Below, piece after piece: positions 32,986-53,479 of a DNA stretch of 64,000 nt. The notes under the pieces were generated by a model. The model worked only from the letters and a program-made list of their open reading frames with translations, had not been told where the DNA came from and made no database searches. Position 1 is the stretch's first letter. The number at the start of each line of letters is the position of its first letter. A program made the translations under genes and the position numbers. Location: the NCBI GenBank assembly GCA_019722365.1, contig JADFUC010001895.1, positions 186,001 through 250,000 of the forward strand, given 5' to 3'. The stretch comes from Lithospermum erythrorhizon (taxonomy: Eukaryota; Streptophyta; Magnoliopsida; Boraginales; Boraginaceae).

Positions 32986-34200
32986 TCGAACTCATTTTTT
33001 GTTTATCAACTCAGAAATTCTTCACATCAACAATGAAATACTAATTGATTCATAAATTCAAGATGGTTCCACCATCCAAATTAAAGTTGTCCAGCCACCA
33101 TCCCCTCAAATAGAAAAGGAAAAAACCGATAAAAGCTCAAATTAAGGCTGGAGAGAGAGAGAGAGACAGCCTTTGATGGAAAGAAACTAGTTTTGGCACT
33201 TTGTAGAGAGTGGGAATATAAGGCTGGCGATAGATTGCCCAAAATATTTGGGGCTTGCTTTTTAGAATAGGTAAGCTGATTTTTTGACATTTTGTTGGAA
33301 TTTTAATCTCCTTATTCTAAATCAGAGATAAGGGGCTAGTCTAAGACATCTGCTGCAGATGCTCACAAAGTCTAAACCCCACTCAGTATATACAATTTGT
33401 GACTGCCAGTCAAAACCCACCCCTTATAACCCAACTAACTCTTATTTTCGGGTTGGGAAGGTCAGGTAGTTTTGGGTTAGGCATGTTATTTTTGCACATC
33501 CCGAAAATTAATATGGACTATATACGTTTTGATACATATAATTCCAAAAAAATGAGGGGGAAAATCATAACAACATAAATCTAAAGGGAGTAGTATGTTA
33601 TGTGCTTACAAGGTATTAGTAAGCAATTTGCTTACACCTGTGTACACCATCAGATCTGTAATCCCGATGCATCCAAGTTTTGTAAAAATAGAATATGTAA
33701 ATGCTTTCACATCCATAAGTAGGGGTATTATAGTATTTTACATTTGTTATTTTAAAAAGGAGAAATCGAAAATGATTCAATGCGTATATCGATGTCTTCT
33801 TCATTTTTTTCTTTGTATTTTTACATTTTGAGCTTTTGCTTGAAATAAACGTATTGCCAAATATAGCGATTGATAGGCGTGCATAAAAAGATACAAACAT
33901 GGTGAAAAGATTGAAGGCTTTAGCAAGTAGTAATTAAATTTTGGGAAGGAAATTCATTTCAACTTTTATTTTTTGTTGGTTGTTTCAATTAATCTCTGAA
34001 AATAAAATGGGAAAGTGGAGACTGAGGTTAGGAGTGGATAGAAGAGGTGGGTTGTTTCAGATTTAATGTGATTTTACACATTTACCCTTATTAATAAACA
34101 TTTGCTAATTTGTGCTTAACCACCTAAATTAGTCTCAAAGGATAATGCTATTTTTTTGTTAAGCAATAAACATAAAAATAACTGATTTTGAATTACAGTA
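32986..34200. other. spacer between SCPL copies C and B
   Basis: AT-rich. A minor GA run lies at about 33150. Short overlapping frames at 33595-33900 on both strands have no recognisable content. Confidence 0.35.
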
Positions 34201-37689
<3,489 letters not shown>

Positions 37690-37756
37690 TGTATGAAGTG
37701 TTGTTATTGTACAAGGGAAATGAATGTATGTCAGTATGTGGATCAAAATTTGTTAG

Positions 37757-37768
37757 TTTATATATATA
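37757..37768 (-). promoter_or_regulatory. TATA box of SCPL copy B
   Basis: TATATATATAAA on the minus strand lies about 70 bp upstream of the start codon. The same arrangement occurs before copy A, so the duplication included the core promoter. Confidence 0.5.
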
Positions 37769-39722
37769 ATTTTGATTATAAGTCAGAAGAACTAGGATTG
37801 ATGAAATCAAATTGACATATTAATTATATGAGTAAATAGTATGATTTGTTACCAAAAATTCATGACTGATATATTGACTGATATTATATTGCTTACATGG
37901 AATGTAATGTCCTTGTGCTAGTCTTTTTCTTCTCATTTGACTACTTTATTTATCTTCTGAAAATATTTACAATTTTAATATTAATTATGACTACTTAATA
38001 ATCATTTGACTATTTTATTTATCTTCTAGAAAATATTTACAATTTTAATATTAATTATGACTACTTAATTACTTATATTGATAGGAAAAATAATATTACC
38101 TCACAGAGTTTATATGTGAGTTAAAGATTACATTAATATGTTGATTGTTTAAGACTGTATATAAGTATTTGTTAAGGATATATGTAATTTTTATATTTTA
38201 CTCTTCATTGATTAGAGGTAACTATTACACTTTAAGAGAATAAATGAAACTCTATGAGGATGAAATTTTAATGATAATGAAAATGTAAAAAACGTATCAT
38301 TTTTTGTTTAGATTTTAGAACAATCAAATATTTTGAAACAAGCCTGAAAGGCTTAACTTATTTTGAATTAATTTCTCAAACTAGTTGTTTATATTGAATG
38401 AATTAAGACATGAGCAACGACAACATCAATTTACTTGTTCTCGTCGAGTCCGTATTACAAGAATATAACGGTAATAAAGAATCCAGACGCCTCACAAATT
38501 CCAATATACTAAATACTAGGTTTTTTCTAATCCTTAATTAACTAATAATTAAATAGTAAATCTTTATATAGATACTTAACTAAATTGACTACAATTAAAT
38601 TTAATACTAAACATTTAACAAAAGCAAATCTTACTTGATATTCTAAATATAATGTGACATTACGATTTCATCTGATCGCCGATTCAATTTACCGCAAGAG
38701 TTACTTATTAGTTCATAACAAAAAGATTCCTATACAATCGATATTACTTCTCGCTAACACCAATTAAGTCTCCTAAGAAACTAACTATATCTCTACGATA
38801 CTAAAATCAGAGATCTTCTTAATAACACATGCTTATTAAATTCACACGATTACCTATATCTCTAGCCAGACTGAAACATGTTCTGATTATTAATTGCAAG
38901 TGACAACCTATTTCTAGCAATTAATCACTTATACGAACGACTTAATATCGATATCATATTAAAATACTAATTATGCACAATAATCGTAATTATGAAACTG
39001 GAAATAAATTAACTCAAGAAAATCAAATTATCCGATCCAACTATCATTGGGTCTCTAATAATAAATTAGTTCATAATGTTATTACAAATAAATACACGAA
39101 ATTAATTAAGATTCATCCTAACAATAAAAAATATCTTGAATTAAAATTATTCGAACCAATTAAAGAATCAACTCTAATCTCGCCGCGCATGAATTAACTT
39201 CAATTTCTTCTCATGCCTCCCAATCTGGCCCCGCCAAAGTTTCCAACAAAGCTCGGATTTACTTTTTTGGAAATTCAGATCTCTTTTTACTCTAACTCCT
39301 CCTATTTTATGCGTCACATAACCAATATTACGAATCACTTATTTGATCACGACCATGTAATTTTTGGTGCACCACTACATTCAATTCCTGCTCCGATTCC
39401 TTCACTTTAACCGGAGCACTCACCAAACTCAAATAAAACGAAAAATAAGCAAATTGTACCTGGATAGCGTGAAAAATAACATTACATTACGCAATTAGGG
39501 CCTCAAACACTATATATAATAAACATTTATCACACCCCACACTTAAGTTTTGCTTGTCCTCGCTAAACGACATAGAAACGAGACAAATTAAACATCCATG
39601 ATCTCAAGTACTTCATATATCATATATCAAGCACATTAGAATCATTGGACATAATCTATTATTTTGATAGATTAATTCAAACAAGCTAAATATTAATTTA
39701 AATAATTATTTATTGTATATTG

Positions 39723-39726
<4 letters not shown>

Positions 39727-39790
<64 letters not shown>
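39727..39790. repeat. (TA)n microsatellite
   Basis: About 30 perfect TA dinucleotides lie between the B and A copies of the SCPL array. Confidence 0.95.
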
Positions 39791-39794
<4 letters not shown>

Positions 39795-40213
39795 TTTACC
39801 TACTTCGATCCTTATCTCATCCTTTTATAGTAGCTAATCATGTGGAATGGGAAGATACATTTGCATTTATTGGCCCATGATGGTTATGATTGCATTAGTA
39901 ACTGCTCTCTCAATGGGGGTTATTATAAGGTTAATGACGATAATGGCTAGCTAGTTTTGATGATGATAATGACCGATTCTATCATTATTTTTGTTCGAAA
40001 GCATAATTCTAAAAAAATACGACCCCTTTCGTGTTTATAAATTTAATATCGACTATACATATACGTTATGATACAAATAATTCCAAAATAAAATGAGGGG
40101 GCGAGGGGGAATCAAAATAATATAAATCTAAAGAAAATTTCTACTTTTTAATTTGTTTCTATGTTACAAGACAAGCAATAGAAATAAAAATAATTGTAAT
40201 ATTTAATTATGAA

Positions 40214-43677
<3,464 letters not shown>

Positions 43678-43780
43678 TGTATGTTCAGGGTTAATGTGGT
43701 TATTATTGTCTTTATACAAGGGACTATATGATATAGGGAAAATGAAATTATGTGGATGGATGTGGATCAGAATTTGTTAG

Positions 43781-43790
43781 TTTATATATA
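43781..43790 (-). promoter_or_regulatory. TATA box of SCPL copy A
   Basis: TATATATAAA on the minus strand lies about 105 bp upstream of the start codon and is followed by the AACTAACAAATT text that is also found in copy B. Confidence 0.5.
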
Positions 43791-43919
43791 TCATTTCGAA
43801 TTATAAGTCAAAAGAATCAGGATGGCTGATATCAAATTGAAATATTATATGAGTAAATAGTATGATTTGTTACCAAGAAATTCATTGACAGATATTTCAT
43901 ACTTGGAATGTAATGTCCT

Positions 43920-46099
43920 TAACGTGGTTGTCTTTTTCTTCTCATTTGACTACTTTCTGTTCTAGAAAAAAAATATGTAAGTAATTTTGATCTATGAATT
44001 TTTATTTACTTCCTTAGCTTTTATTTGAATGAGTATATATTGCAATTTAGTTGAGAGGTAATACCCAATTCATTTTTAATTCATTTCATTAATTTATTCA
44101 TATAATTTTGAGTTTTAATCAATAGATTTATAGTATTAAATCCTACTCACCAACCACCTATAAACCAAAATTTTCAATATTAATATTTTTAGTTGAATAA
44201 GATGAATTTAGGATCAAATTTGAGCTCTTTTTTTAAGCGTAGACTTGCCATAAACCTTTCAATTAAATTGAAATTGAATATAGTTTCACCCTAATATTAA
44301 AGAGTACATGTGAAAAAATATTGTTAAAAATAGTTAGGGGGTCATTCATTATCTTGTACAAATAAATTTCTTTATAAACCAAATTATGAAAATAAAAATC
44401 GAACAAGTAATGATTGTGAGGTATAACATATTATGTTCATTATAAAAAAAATTAAAAAAATCATTGGCCATTTGAGCCTCTACATGCATGTTAAGGGTTA
44501 TATTATTATTGAATCGTTGTTGTTCCTTGCAGATCTTGACAAGAACATGGTCTAACGTGACTACGTGAGTGAATAGGTGGAGCTTATGGTGGCTGATTTC
44601 TAAAGAATTTTGCAGATTTAATTATTAATAATAGCTATCGTACATATTTCCCCCATTAATTTGAATAAACCTTAGTACTAATGTTGTACTCATAAGAAAT
44701 TTATTACTCCATCCGTAGTATTATTTGTGTCAGTTGATTAATGTTTTCCACCTTAATAACCAAGCCAGTCAATGGCAAGTAAATTGAGTATTACCCTTGT
44801 CTTTATTTTCTTATTGAAATATGTAAAAGGGACGGGAAAGTTAATTATATTTGATATATTTTCTTCATTTTTATTGAACTAACCTTTAACATTTTTTTGG
44901 GTGAAACTTTTATCATTAGTTGACTCTATATTTTTATATCGTTTTAGTAAATTATAAATTTTTATTAACTTTAAATATCTTTGAATTGTTTTGGCATTTT
45001 TTTGAAATATTAATAATAATTAGGAGATGAAACATAATCAAAAGCCAACGTGTCGATCAAATGGATAAAAATAACTCATTCAAATAAAAACGAATTAATT
45101 AAATGATTTTATATATAATATTATTATCATAGAGAATATTCAGTGTGTTCATATTTACAAGAAAGAGCTATGTAACTTCATTAACACTCATCAAGGGATT
45201 TTCTTGGTACAACAAAATCTGCTTAGCTGCTAAATTTAGTTTATATCATTGCAAAACATGATTTAATTAGTGTAATAAAAAGCATGTAGCCATGAAGTAA
45301 TAATAGAAGTAACATTAATTTAACTGCCCTTGTCGTTCTGTCACATACTTGTATGATTGAGAAACGAATAAGTCATTCATTTGCATTATTAGTGACTCTG
45401 AAAAATGTTTATTTTTAAGGACCCCATCATCATCTTATTGTCAACTGTGGCATGTGCAGTTGTGCACAACCAAATAGGCCAATCACTAAATGTATACACC
45501 TTGTTTGTAAAGCATGATACCTTTCACCATATGAGTTATTGTAGCAAACTAGAATATAATACGAGTAATATATGAACTAGATGCAAAGTAAAAATTATTT
45601 CCTAATAACATCATAACAATATACTCCCATCTCTGTCATTTTTCTGTACATTCTTTTCCAACAACTATAGGTCAAATCATATACAAGACAATAGATTCAG
45701 AACCTCACACATTGAAACAACTTACTTTTAATTATGATGAAGAAGACCCACCTATTCCAAGTTGTAAAAATTCCAAGAACATATAATTGTACATCATCTT
45801 TGCTTTCATCATTCATCAAGTAGTGTTATTGTTTGTCTATCGATGGTCCATAAATCACTAATCAAATTAGTTAAGGTGAGTGAAAGTTGAATCACGTATT
45901 ATTTCCAACGTAAAGAGTCACGACATCATAGCATGGAGGTGGAAAACAACAATATACAAGTTGGAACTTGGAAATGGTTAGGAATCTGTTAGATTAGTTT
46001 GTTTGAACTGTACAAAAGGTGTCCTTCTTTGTATCCTATTCATGATTTGGTTTGAACTTTAGACTGAACAAAGAAAAGATGAATATACATTAGTAGGTG
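43920..46099. other. intergenic, AT-rich
   Basis: No gene, RNA gene or clear transposon is seen. The part nearest 43920 is promoter sequence shared with SCPL copy B. Confidence 0.4.
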
Positions 46100-46945
46100 T
46101 GAAAAAATGAACCTCTTCTGTTAATACTAACTCATTCAACCAACAAATAAAGACACTGATCACACAAATAAGATCAACACAATAAAAGAAAGCCTCAGTA
46201 AATCACACCAAGATTTGTTTGCCCCTGTTTCTTACAACGCCACCTAATGCCCGTAAAAGAATAAATTTGCAGTAACTTCACTATTCTTTGAAGTAATTAC
46301 AAGTAGGGTCTTATACAAACGCTCCTCGTTTCTCGACGCCCTAACTAACCTTCAACTTAGCTTCTAAGACTAGGAACCTCCTATCTATGTTCCTCCCTTG
46401 TCGACACTATCCCAGTGCTCGACGTAATACAATCTCAATAAAAGCTCTAATGATCAAGCCACAACAACGCTATTGTAATAACCGCACATTGTTGAAGACG
46501 TCGATTACTTCTAACACAATCGACCACACGAGTATGTTTATTTCTCAATACAAGAATGCTCTCTCAATAATAAAATATGTTTCGCCATCTTCTGGCCTCT
46601 TCAATTCAACGGTTTTATATACTGTGAAGCTCAGAAAAGCTTTCATTCTATGGTAAACATGTTTGATACGAAATCCACCACCTTCCATAAGCAGAACTTC
46701 TATAACTCCAACACTCTCGCTTTAATCAACAATTTCATCTTTAACATTTCCAGATCTCTAAAGATTACTAAATCTTGTATAATGCCAAGAAATCTCCTTA
46801 ACCCCGATCCATGCAAGCAATACATCCGATAACCCTCACACGTTGACACTTGGCAAGAGATATCTTAATTTAATCGGCCAGACGCCAACAAATAGCGACA
46901 ATACGGTCTTCATGAAAACTTGATCCAACCATCTACGCATCAACA
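46100..46945 (-). repeat. 3' LTR of the copia element
   Basis: On the minus strand it starts TGTTGATGCG at 46945, directly after the polypurine tract, and ends ...TTTTTTCA at about 46100. It matches 56477-57346 over its length (CAACAAATAAAGACACTGA, CAACTTAGC, CGACACTATCCCA, GAATGCTCTCTCAATAATAA). Confidence 0.85.
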
Positions 46946-46961
46946 AACTCCCCCTTTGGGT
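46946..46961 (-). other. polypurine tract of the copia element
   Basis: On the minus strand ACCCAAAGGGGGAGTT lies immediately before the LTR start TGTTG, the expected plus-strand priming site. Confidence 0.75.
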
Positions 46962-48700
46962 AAGTTTTTCATGACAAATCCCCCAATGCCTTCTAACCAC
47001 TTCCGAGGCAAGACACAAGTGTTAAAACAGTGCAAACACAAAACATTAGATCATAACAGATGTCAAACCAACCGCTGTAAGAAGGTCACAAGTTATCGCA
47101 CTCAAACAACCAAAAGAAATTTGATGAACCAAATAAGGGACAACCTACCTACCTAAACATATACTCCCCCTATTTGACATAAAACATTCCCAAAGTCGAT
47201 TACACAAGTGAGACCGAGAATTCTCATCTGACATCGTTAGCTGAACAAAGTGGAGAATTAAGAATATCACCGGCGCTTCAAAGACTACCAAAGATCCGTG
47301 AGCTTCGACAGCCAGAGGGACGCGCCCGCAAGGCTTTAATTTGCTCAAGTTCTACCACCCCGTGCTTCTTTTCGTTGAATATCTCTGCCATTTCTTCTCA
47401 TCCTCATAAGCCATCAACAAGACAACAGCCTCCCTCGTGTGTAACACTGCATTGTTCAACCCCTTTTATCTCCACATCCACCACTCTCTTTCCAAAGTTC
47501 GGGCTTATCAATGGATGCGATAGTCTTAGCATCTTCTCCGGGCCATTCCGCCAGACCTCAGACGCTGGGCAATTAATGTGACTCCATATCGGCCAGGAAG
47601 CCAATGGCCTAACTTTGCACTCAAATTCCCTAGCATTTATCCAATTATTTGATCAAATATGATCCTCCCAAAATTCGCCGACCAGTCCCCATCACATACA
47701 TTACTCTCCCCACAGCTTCACTCACATTTGTGTTATCGAGGTAGGATCGACAGCACAATCTTACGTATAATCAGATACCCGAGACAGAAATGAGGTTTGT
47801 AGGCCGACTCACGGGTCATCCACTATCACTCTACCGCTATGTCCGGATGATATCATTCAAATACCAAGGTTGATCCAAACATCTATCGAAAGGTATATAT
47901 TATAGCCATGGTTGATCATTGGCCGGGATCAAGTCAACAACATGCCCCTCACCACTTTGTGAAACATGAGGGCCGATGGGCCTAAAATTCTCCGACAGAC
48001 ATGTGATCACCTCACAATGCTCGGCCACACAAGACCAATGTCTTGTGAAATGGCCAACATCCCCGGCCTCTCTCAACGATGTCCATATATGCTGTCACCA
48101 TCAGGCCTCGTAAAGTCGGCCTCAAGAGAATCTTCCCGACACAAACCCATTCCACCTCGGCCTCATTTCTCCTGCACTAAACATGATTCCTAATAAAGGG
48201 ATACTTCATCAACTTTCGAATCGTTTCGTTGCTTATCCTATTTCAATCATCATTCAACTCATTTGCCCCTCGATTGCCTCGGGCAAGATGCATGTAAAGA
48301 TCATCTTCCCTGCATCCTCGCATCATCCACTACAAACTTGTCTTTGGCCTTACTTTGTGTAGGTTCAGAAATGGTGATCCCTTTTCTCTTCTTGGGTACA
48401 CTCTCACCTTTTGATTTCTCAGAACAAGGCCTCTTGCCCTTCCCCTTCTCTGCAGCCTTCTTCTTCTTATTCAAGGATTCCAACTCCTCCAAATCTATCG
48501 CCTCCGCATTCACTTCTTCTACTAACCCAACAACTTCTTATTTTAAGCAAGAAGACTTGCTCTAGTCCTCCCATCAGCGCCTATTAAACAACTACCACAT
48601 CATCATCATCTAGATTCTTTTCAGAAGAATCATTCTCGATCAACAACGCTTGATTTAACAAAGCCTCGAGGAACATGTCTAACTGGAGGTTTTTGTTTCT
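46962..48700 (-). pseudogene. 3' extra coding region of the copia element (env-like position)
   Basis: Lies between RNase H and the 3' LTR. The best frame, 48301-48513 (-), reads AIDLEELESLNKKKKA and then a Lys/Arg-rich stretch (KGKRPCSEKSKGE, VPKKRKG). Acidic residues (NLDDDDVVVV) precede it in another frame. Such charged, downstream frames are known in Sireviruses. The frame is broken and its function is unknown. Confidence 0.45.
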
Positions 48701-51230
48701 CACAATTTTTTAATCCTACCCCCATCAGAACGACTCACCCTGCGTACGCCCAGGTTAAGATTATTGACAACCCAGACACCGTAGTCACCAGTCGATGGAT
48801 ACAACATAAAAATACTTCATTTGATATAAATAATAAAATACTCTTTGGTCCTTCGTGGTGAACTAACACACAACCCAAAATAACATATCAACAATACGTA
48901 CATAGACTCGAAATATACAACCAACAAGCACTAACCAAGATTCACAATACATCATAATAACGGTAATACCAATACCTAATCCTTACAATATTCACATAGG
49001 AGTTCTAACAACATAACATGAGTAAAAACATTAGAAAGACTGAAGACTTCCTATGCCACCACCACCTCACCTACGCCTAAATCGCAGCCTTGTCAACGTA
49101 GCTCATCCACAACCTCGACGATCAACTCCTGTAAACCCGGCATAAAACGCCCGCCTGTAAGAATGCGGAATAAGTCATGTTTCTAATAATACAAATACCA
49201 CGTATAAAGATCCAACCACATATAATCATACTATATACAAAAGCATATGCATAACATTAAATGTGACTACCATAGCCATCAACATCACACGATCAAATAT
49301 TCATTCAAATGAAAGCAACACAAAACAATAAAAGACAATTCAAAGCAAATGCATAACATCAAAACCTCCATCCACATCCACTTCCCAATCACACCTCCAC
49401 CAATATACACACACATCACACACACACATATATATGTTGTCACAATCCTCCCGACCGGTGCTACCACCAATACGATATCACACCAAACCTCCCAATCACC
49501 TCGGCTACTCACACACATGATATCACGCCAATCCTCCCGGTCGAGGCTACTCACACAATGTATATATACACATATCATTCCACCCAAAATCAACCTGCAA
49601 AAAGATACACACACCAACCACATACAACAATACACAACCACACGCAACACAATCACATACAACACACGTGGTATAATCACAACAACTACCACAATCTCAT
49701 AACATCAGTCTCAATAACAACAATCTCATAACATCAATATACATACCAACATAAATAACAAACACATAACGAATATATAATCATAGTATCTATGAAAATG
49801 CCCTTTAATGATTTGCACTCAACCTCGGCCAGCAACTGGGATTATCTCTAGTGGTCCACGTGCTGTCTCGGGCTCAACTCCTATCCAAAGAATTATACAT
49901 TATTTACTTCCCGATTAATAACATCCTCTTTACACTTACAAACTCTAATTCAAGATTAAATGTAACTCAACCCCGGTATAAGAATCCTAGTCCACCAACA
50001 CTACTCCGATTATCGATATATCATAAGAATATAATTTTTCCACTTAACTCCGACATTATTACACAACATCTCATAATTCAAAATGAATACCATCATAAAT
50101 CGTTAAAACACCAAAACTAGTAAACAATTTCTAAAATTTCAACTTTTAACCGCATTCTAGTTATCGACTTAAAAACTCTAGCGAAAGACTAATACCTCGC
50201 TGCTCTAACGACTCTTAAACGACAAAACTTCAACCCTACCAATTCTCCATTTTCGGCCATCACCCCTACCCAATAATAAAGACTCTAATCAAATTCTAAT
50301 ACACGTTCTTTCAACCACTTTTAACCATTTCTAACAATCTTTAATTCAAAATCCCAACTATTTCTCAACTTACACAAACTACCTCAACATATTTTCTTCC
50401 AATCAACTAAACATCAAAACTCTAACTCCAAAACAACTATATTATAATCCCAAATATCATAAGTAATAACTTAAAGTGGTTTTAAAATCAACAAAAGCCA
50501 ACCTCAACATCCAACACATTACAACCCCAAATATCAACCATAACAACTTCTAACCACCTAATCTAAACCTAGATGATACTTTTTAATACCATAATAAAGT
50601 CAGAACTCCCAAGTCACCAAAAAGTCAAACTAACAAAATAGTCAAATCATAACCTAAAATGACGAGATTCAAGCATTAAAATCATACTCACTTAATCCAG
50701 ACGAAAAACAAAGATATGGGTTTGGGATTCCACAAGATTTTACCAAGAAAAATAAAAAATTCAAGCGGAAATCTGGATGGTAGGTTCGTCAAGCTGTTAA
50801 AAGATGAGATTTGTGATAAAGTTGATAATGATGATAAGGATGTTAGCGTAAATGCGGTAGCAAGATATTGTGAATTCGCTTAAGGCCCGCCGGTGAAGTT
50901 TGCTGTTATATCTCCACTTAAATTAATACGAAACCCGATTCTAAATGTAAAATTTCTCGCGACAAAACTACTACTCATATAATACTGGGCCTCAGATATC
51001 GATTTTATTCCTCAATTTATTTATACTATATCCAAAGTCCCACCACCAACCGATATACGCAATATAATTCAATCGTTAAAAAGGTGACCCAGCTTATTTC
51101 ACCTACCTTTCTTTTCCCAAATTACCGATTCTCAAATTAATAGCTGGGTCTACGCAGCCTATGACTTAGACAGACATATTGTGAAAGGTCTCGACCCTGT
51201 AGATTCCTCAACCTCACACCTCGAAGACCA
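48700..51230. mobile_element. probable nested insertion inside the copia element
   Basis: The charged frame of the copia 3' region stops near 48700 and coding-like text resumes only near 51230-51700. The DNA between is A/C-rich on the plus strand, has no pol domains and looks like a long LTR. I could not define exact ends or a target duplication, so the identity is uncertain. Confidence 0.3.
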
Positions 51231-51899
51231 TGATAACTACCCTTTTATCCCTAATAAGCACTTCTAAAAAGCTTAACATCGCTCACTTTACATCGTTAAG
51301 AAAGCGGATTAGGTTCTACCAAATGCTATCACTTGTCGGTGGACATCCATATCATGGTGTCGATTTTGATCGTCATTACCAGCCCTTGATGGAGCCTCCT
51401 CTACCAATGTATCTTCCTTCCACGGCAAACCCAAACTTTCAGTCCTTGGAGTCGAAGCCTCCGGTTGTTGTTGGGGTGGAATAGCTGAGCGGAATAGGTT
51501 TCTTTCATTTTCACCAATCGGGTGTGTATACTGCTTCCTCTTGAACCAACACTTCCTCCTCTTTGTTCACCATCTTGACGTAAGAAAAAGTTTGGATTTT
51601 TGATTTTATGATTTTTGAGTGCTTCATGGGTTTTGTGAATGCAAGAAGTTTGAAAGTGCTTATCTCGGGGAGGAATTGCTGTGAGTTTAGAATGGGGCAC
51701 TATGAGGCGAAAACGGTTGTACCACGTTCTTCAATAAAGCTGCATGCAATTAATTCCCCGATTAACCGTCAATTTCCAAAACATAACCATTGAGCCTTTT
51801 GCCATCCGACTATCATAACACTTGGCTCTTTGAATAGTGTTATAACAATATGGTAGTTGTTATTTGTCCATAACACATAAACCTAAGCGTCCCTATACT

Positions 51900-52500
51900 C
51901 GAACCGACCACATCCAAGCCTTTGGCGAATATATCTACAACCTGCCAAGATTAACATGTTCAAGTTGAACGACTTGGCTTCAAATTCAGCTCCCCGATGA
52001 AATGATGCTTATGTCGATGTGTTTCGCCTCTACCGTGTCAACAGATTCTTTGAGATGCTTAGCACTCAAGTTGTCACAAGGTAGAGTCGAACACACGGAT
52101 TAACACTCATACTCCTCAATTATTTGTTTTATCCATAATAATCGAGTACATCCACTTCGGCCGCAATATACTCGGCTTCAAATGTAGATAGTGGATACGT
52201 ACTCGCTTGACTAACCATGACACCAAAGTATTTTTCAAGAAAGAAGCACCCTTCGTAGGTGCTTTTTCATCTCATCATTTCCTCGGCCATTCCTAAAGAT
52301 CACAAAGACCCAACAAAGAGAATTGTTAAGGTCAAACGATACAATAAACCATGGCTGAGAGTACCTTGCACATACTTAATCCCCTTCACAAGATTCAAAT
52401 AAGCCCTCCTTAGGTGTCGCTTGAAACCTCAAGATGCATCTAACCAAGGCAATGTCCGGTCTACTAGTCACAACAGAGTAGCTCCCCAATCATACTTCTA
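51900..52500 (-). pseudogene. RNase H remnant of the copia element
   Basis: Minus-strand pieces include ARYSQPWF, KKHLRRVLLS, the AEYIA-like text and SGCTRLLWIKQ, in the order seen in copia RNase H. Several stops interrupt it. Confidence 0.7.
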
Positions 52501-52599
52501 TAGTTCCTGATGTCGACTACTTTTCCATTCTCATCCTCGTGATCTTCACATGAAGCCGCCATAGGTGAGCTCCCTTTTGGCTAGCATTCAAGACCAAAT

Positions 52600-53340
52600 T
52601 GGTAATATTCTAGCATATTTTGATTATGTAGATAAATATGCTATCCTTCATCCTGAACACTAACTGATCCCTAAGAAATATTTCAGCTTCTTTTACTATG
52701 CTCATCTCAAATTCATTTAACCTGCTGAATGAACTGTTTAATTAAGTGGTTTGACACTCCACCAAAAACCATATCATCGATACAACTGGCTACTTCATCA
52801 ACTAATTTTTCTCCTTGATGAATAAGGTACTATCAACTCCCTCCTCGCAGTATATCCATTCTGAGTAGATAGATAGCTAGCCTTCATACCATGCCTAGAG
52901 TCATTTAGCCCATGAGTGCCTTCTAGTTTGTACATATGATCACACTCGAAGGATCCTCAAAGCCTTGGTTTGTTCCACATACACTCTTTCTGGGTGACTA
53001 TGCCATTAGAAAGGCGCCTTGACATCCATTTGATACAATTTGAATTTTAGAGACAAAGTTTTAATGAGAGTAACAATCGATGCCTCCATTCTAGTAAATG
53101 TCTCTTCAAAATCAATCCCTTCAACTTGAAAATTCGAGCAAACTAACCGAGCTTTATTTCTTATAACACCCCATTCTCATCGATTTATTCTTGAAGATCC
53201 ATTTTATCTCTATGACATCGAACTTTGTGCCTGGCACCAATTTCCATACTTCATTTCTCTCAAACTGTACCAATTCTTCTTGCATAGCATTGATCCAATT
53301 TTCATCTCTTGGCAGCTTCATCTTTTGGCTCAATTTAGAT
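52600..53340 (-). pseudogene. reverse transcriptase remnant of the copia element
   Basis: The start reads WINAMQEELVQFERNEVWKL (about 53190-53300). Further on come FEETFTRMEA and FKLYQMDVKAPF with a stop, and the catalytic motif as CIDDMVFG at about 52762-52784 (usual YVDDMVFG). Frameshifts lie between the pieces. Confidence 0.85.
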
Positions 53341-53479
53341 AAGAAGCTTATGTTTCGCAAAGAATCTGCCCATTTTTCTCAGAATTCCACCCCGCTCTTG
53401 TCTAGTAGCTATGTCTAACTCGGCTCTTTACCTATTACAAGCATCGACGTAAGCAATTTTCCGAATACGCTGCTGTTGT

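Larger units (their letters stand above)
37690..40213. other. spacer between SCPL copies B and A
   Basis: The first 230 bp are promoter sequence shared with copy A. Two near-identical pieces (CTACTTTATTTATCTTCT... and CTATTTTATTTATCTTCTA...) at 37941-38065 are a local tandem duplication. 38400-39500 has a different composition (codon-like but unrecognised) and may be a transposon remnant. A long TA run follows. Confidence 0.4.

Noticed and set aside
33595..33900. Overlapping open frames on both strands
   Set aside because: No homology, no splice context, AT-rich spacer between SCPL copies.
49285..49702. Long open frames on both strands
   Set aside because: The region is A/C-rich low-complexity DNA (CACACA, ACATC words) inside the retrotransposon; both translations are biased and match no family I know.
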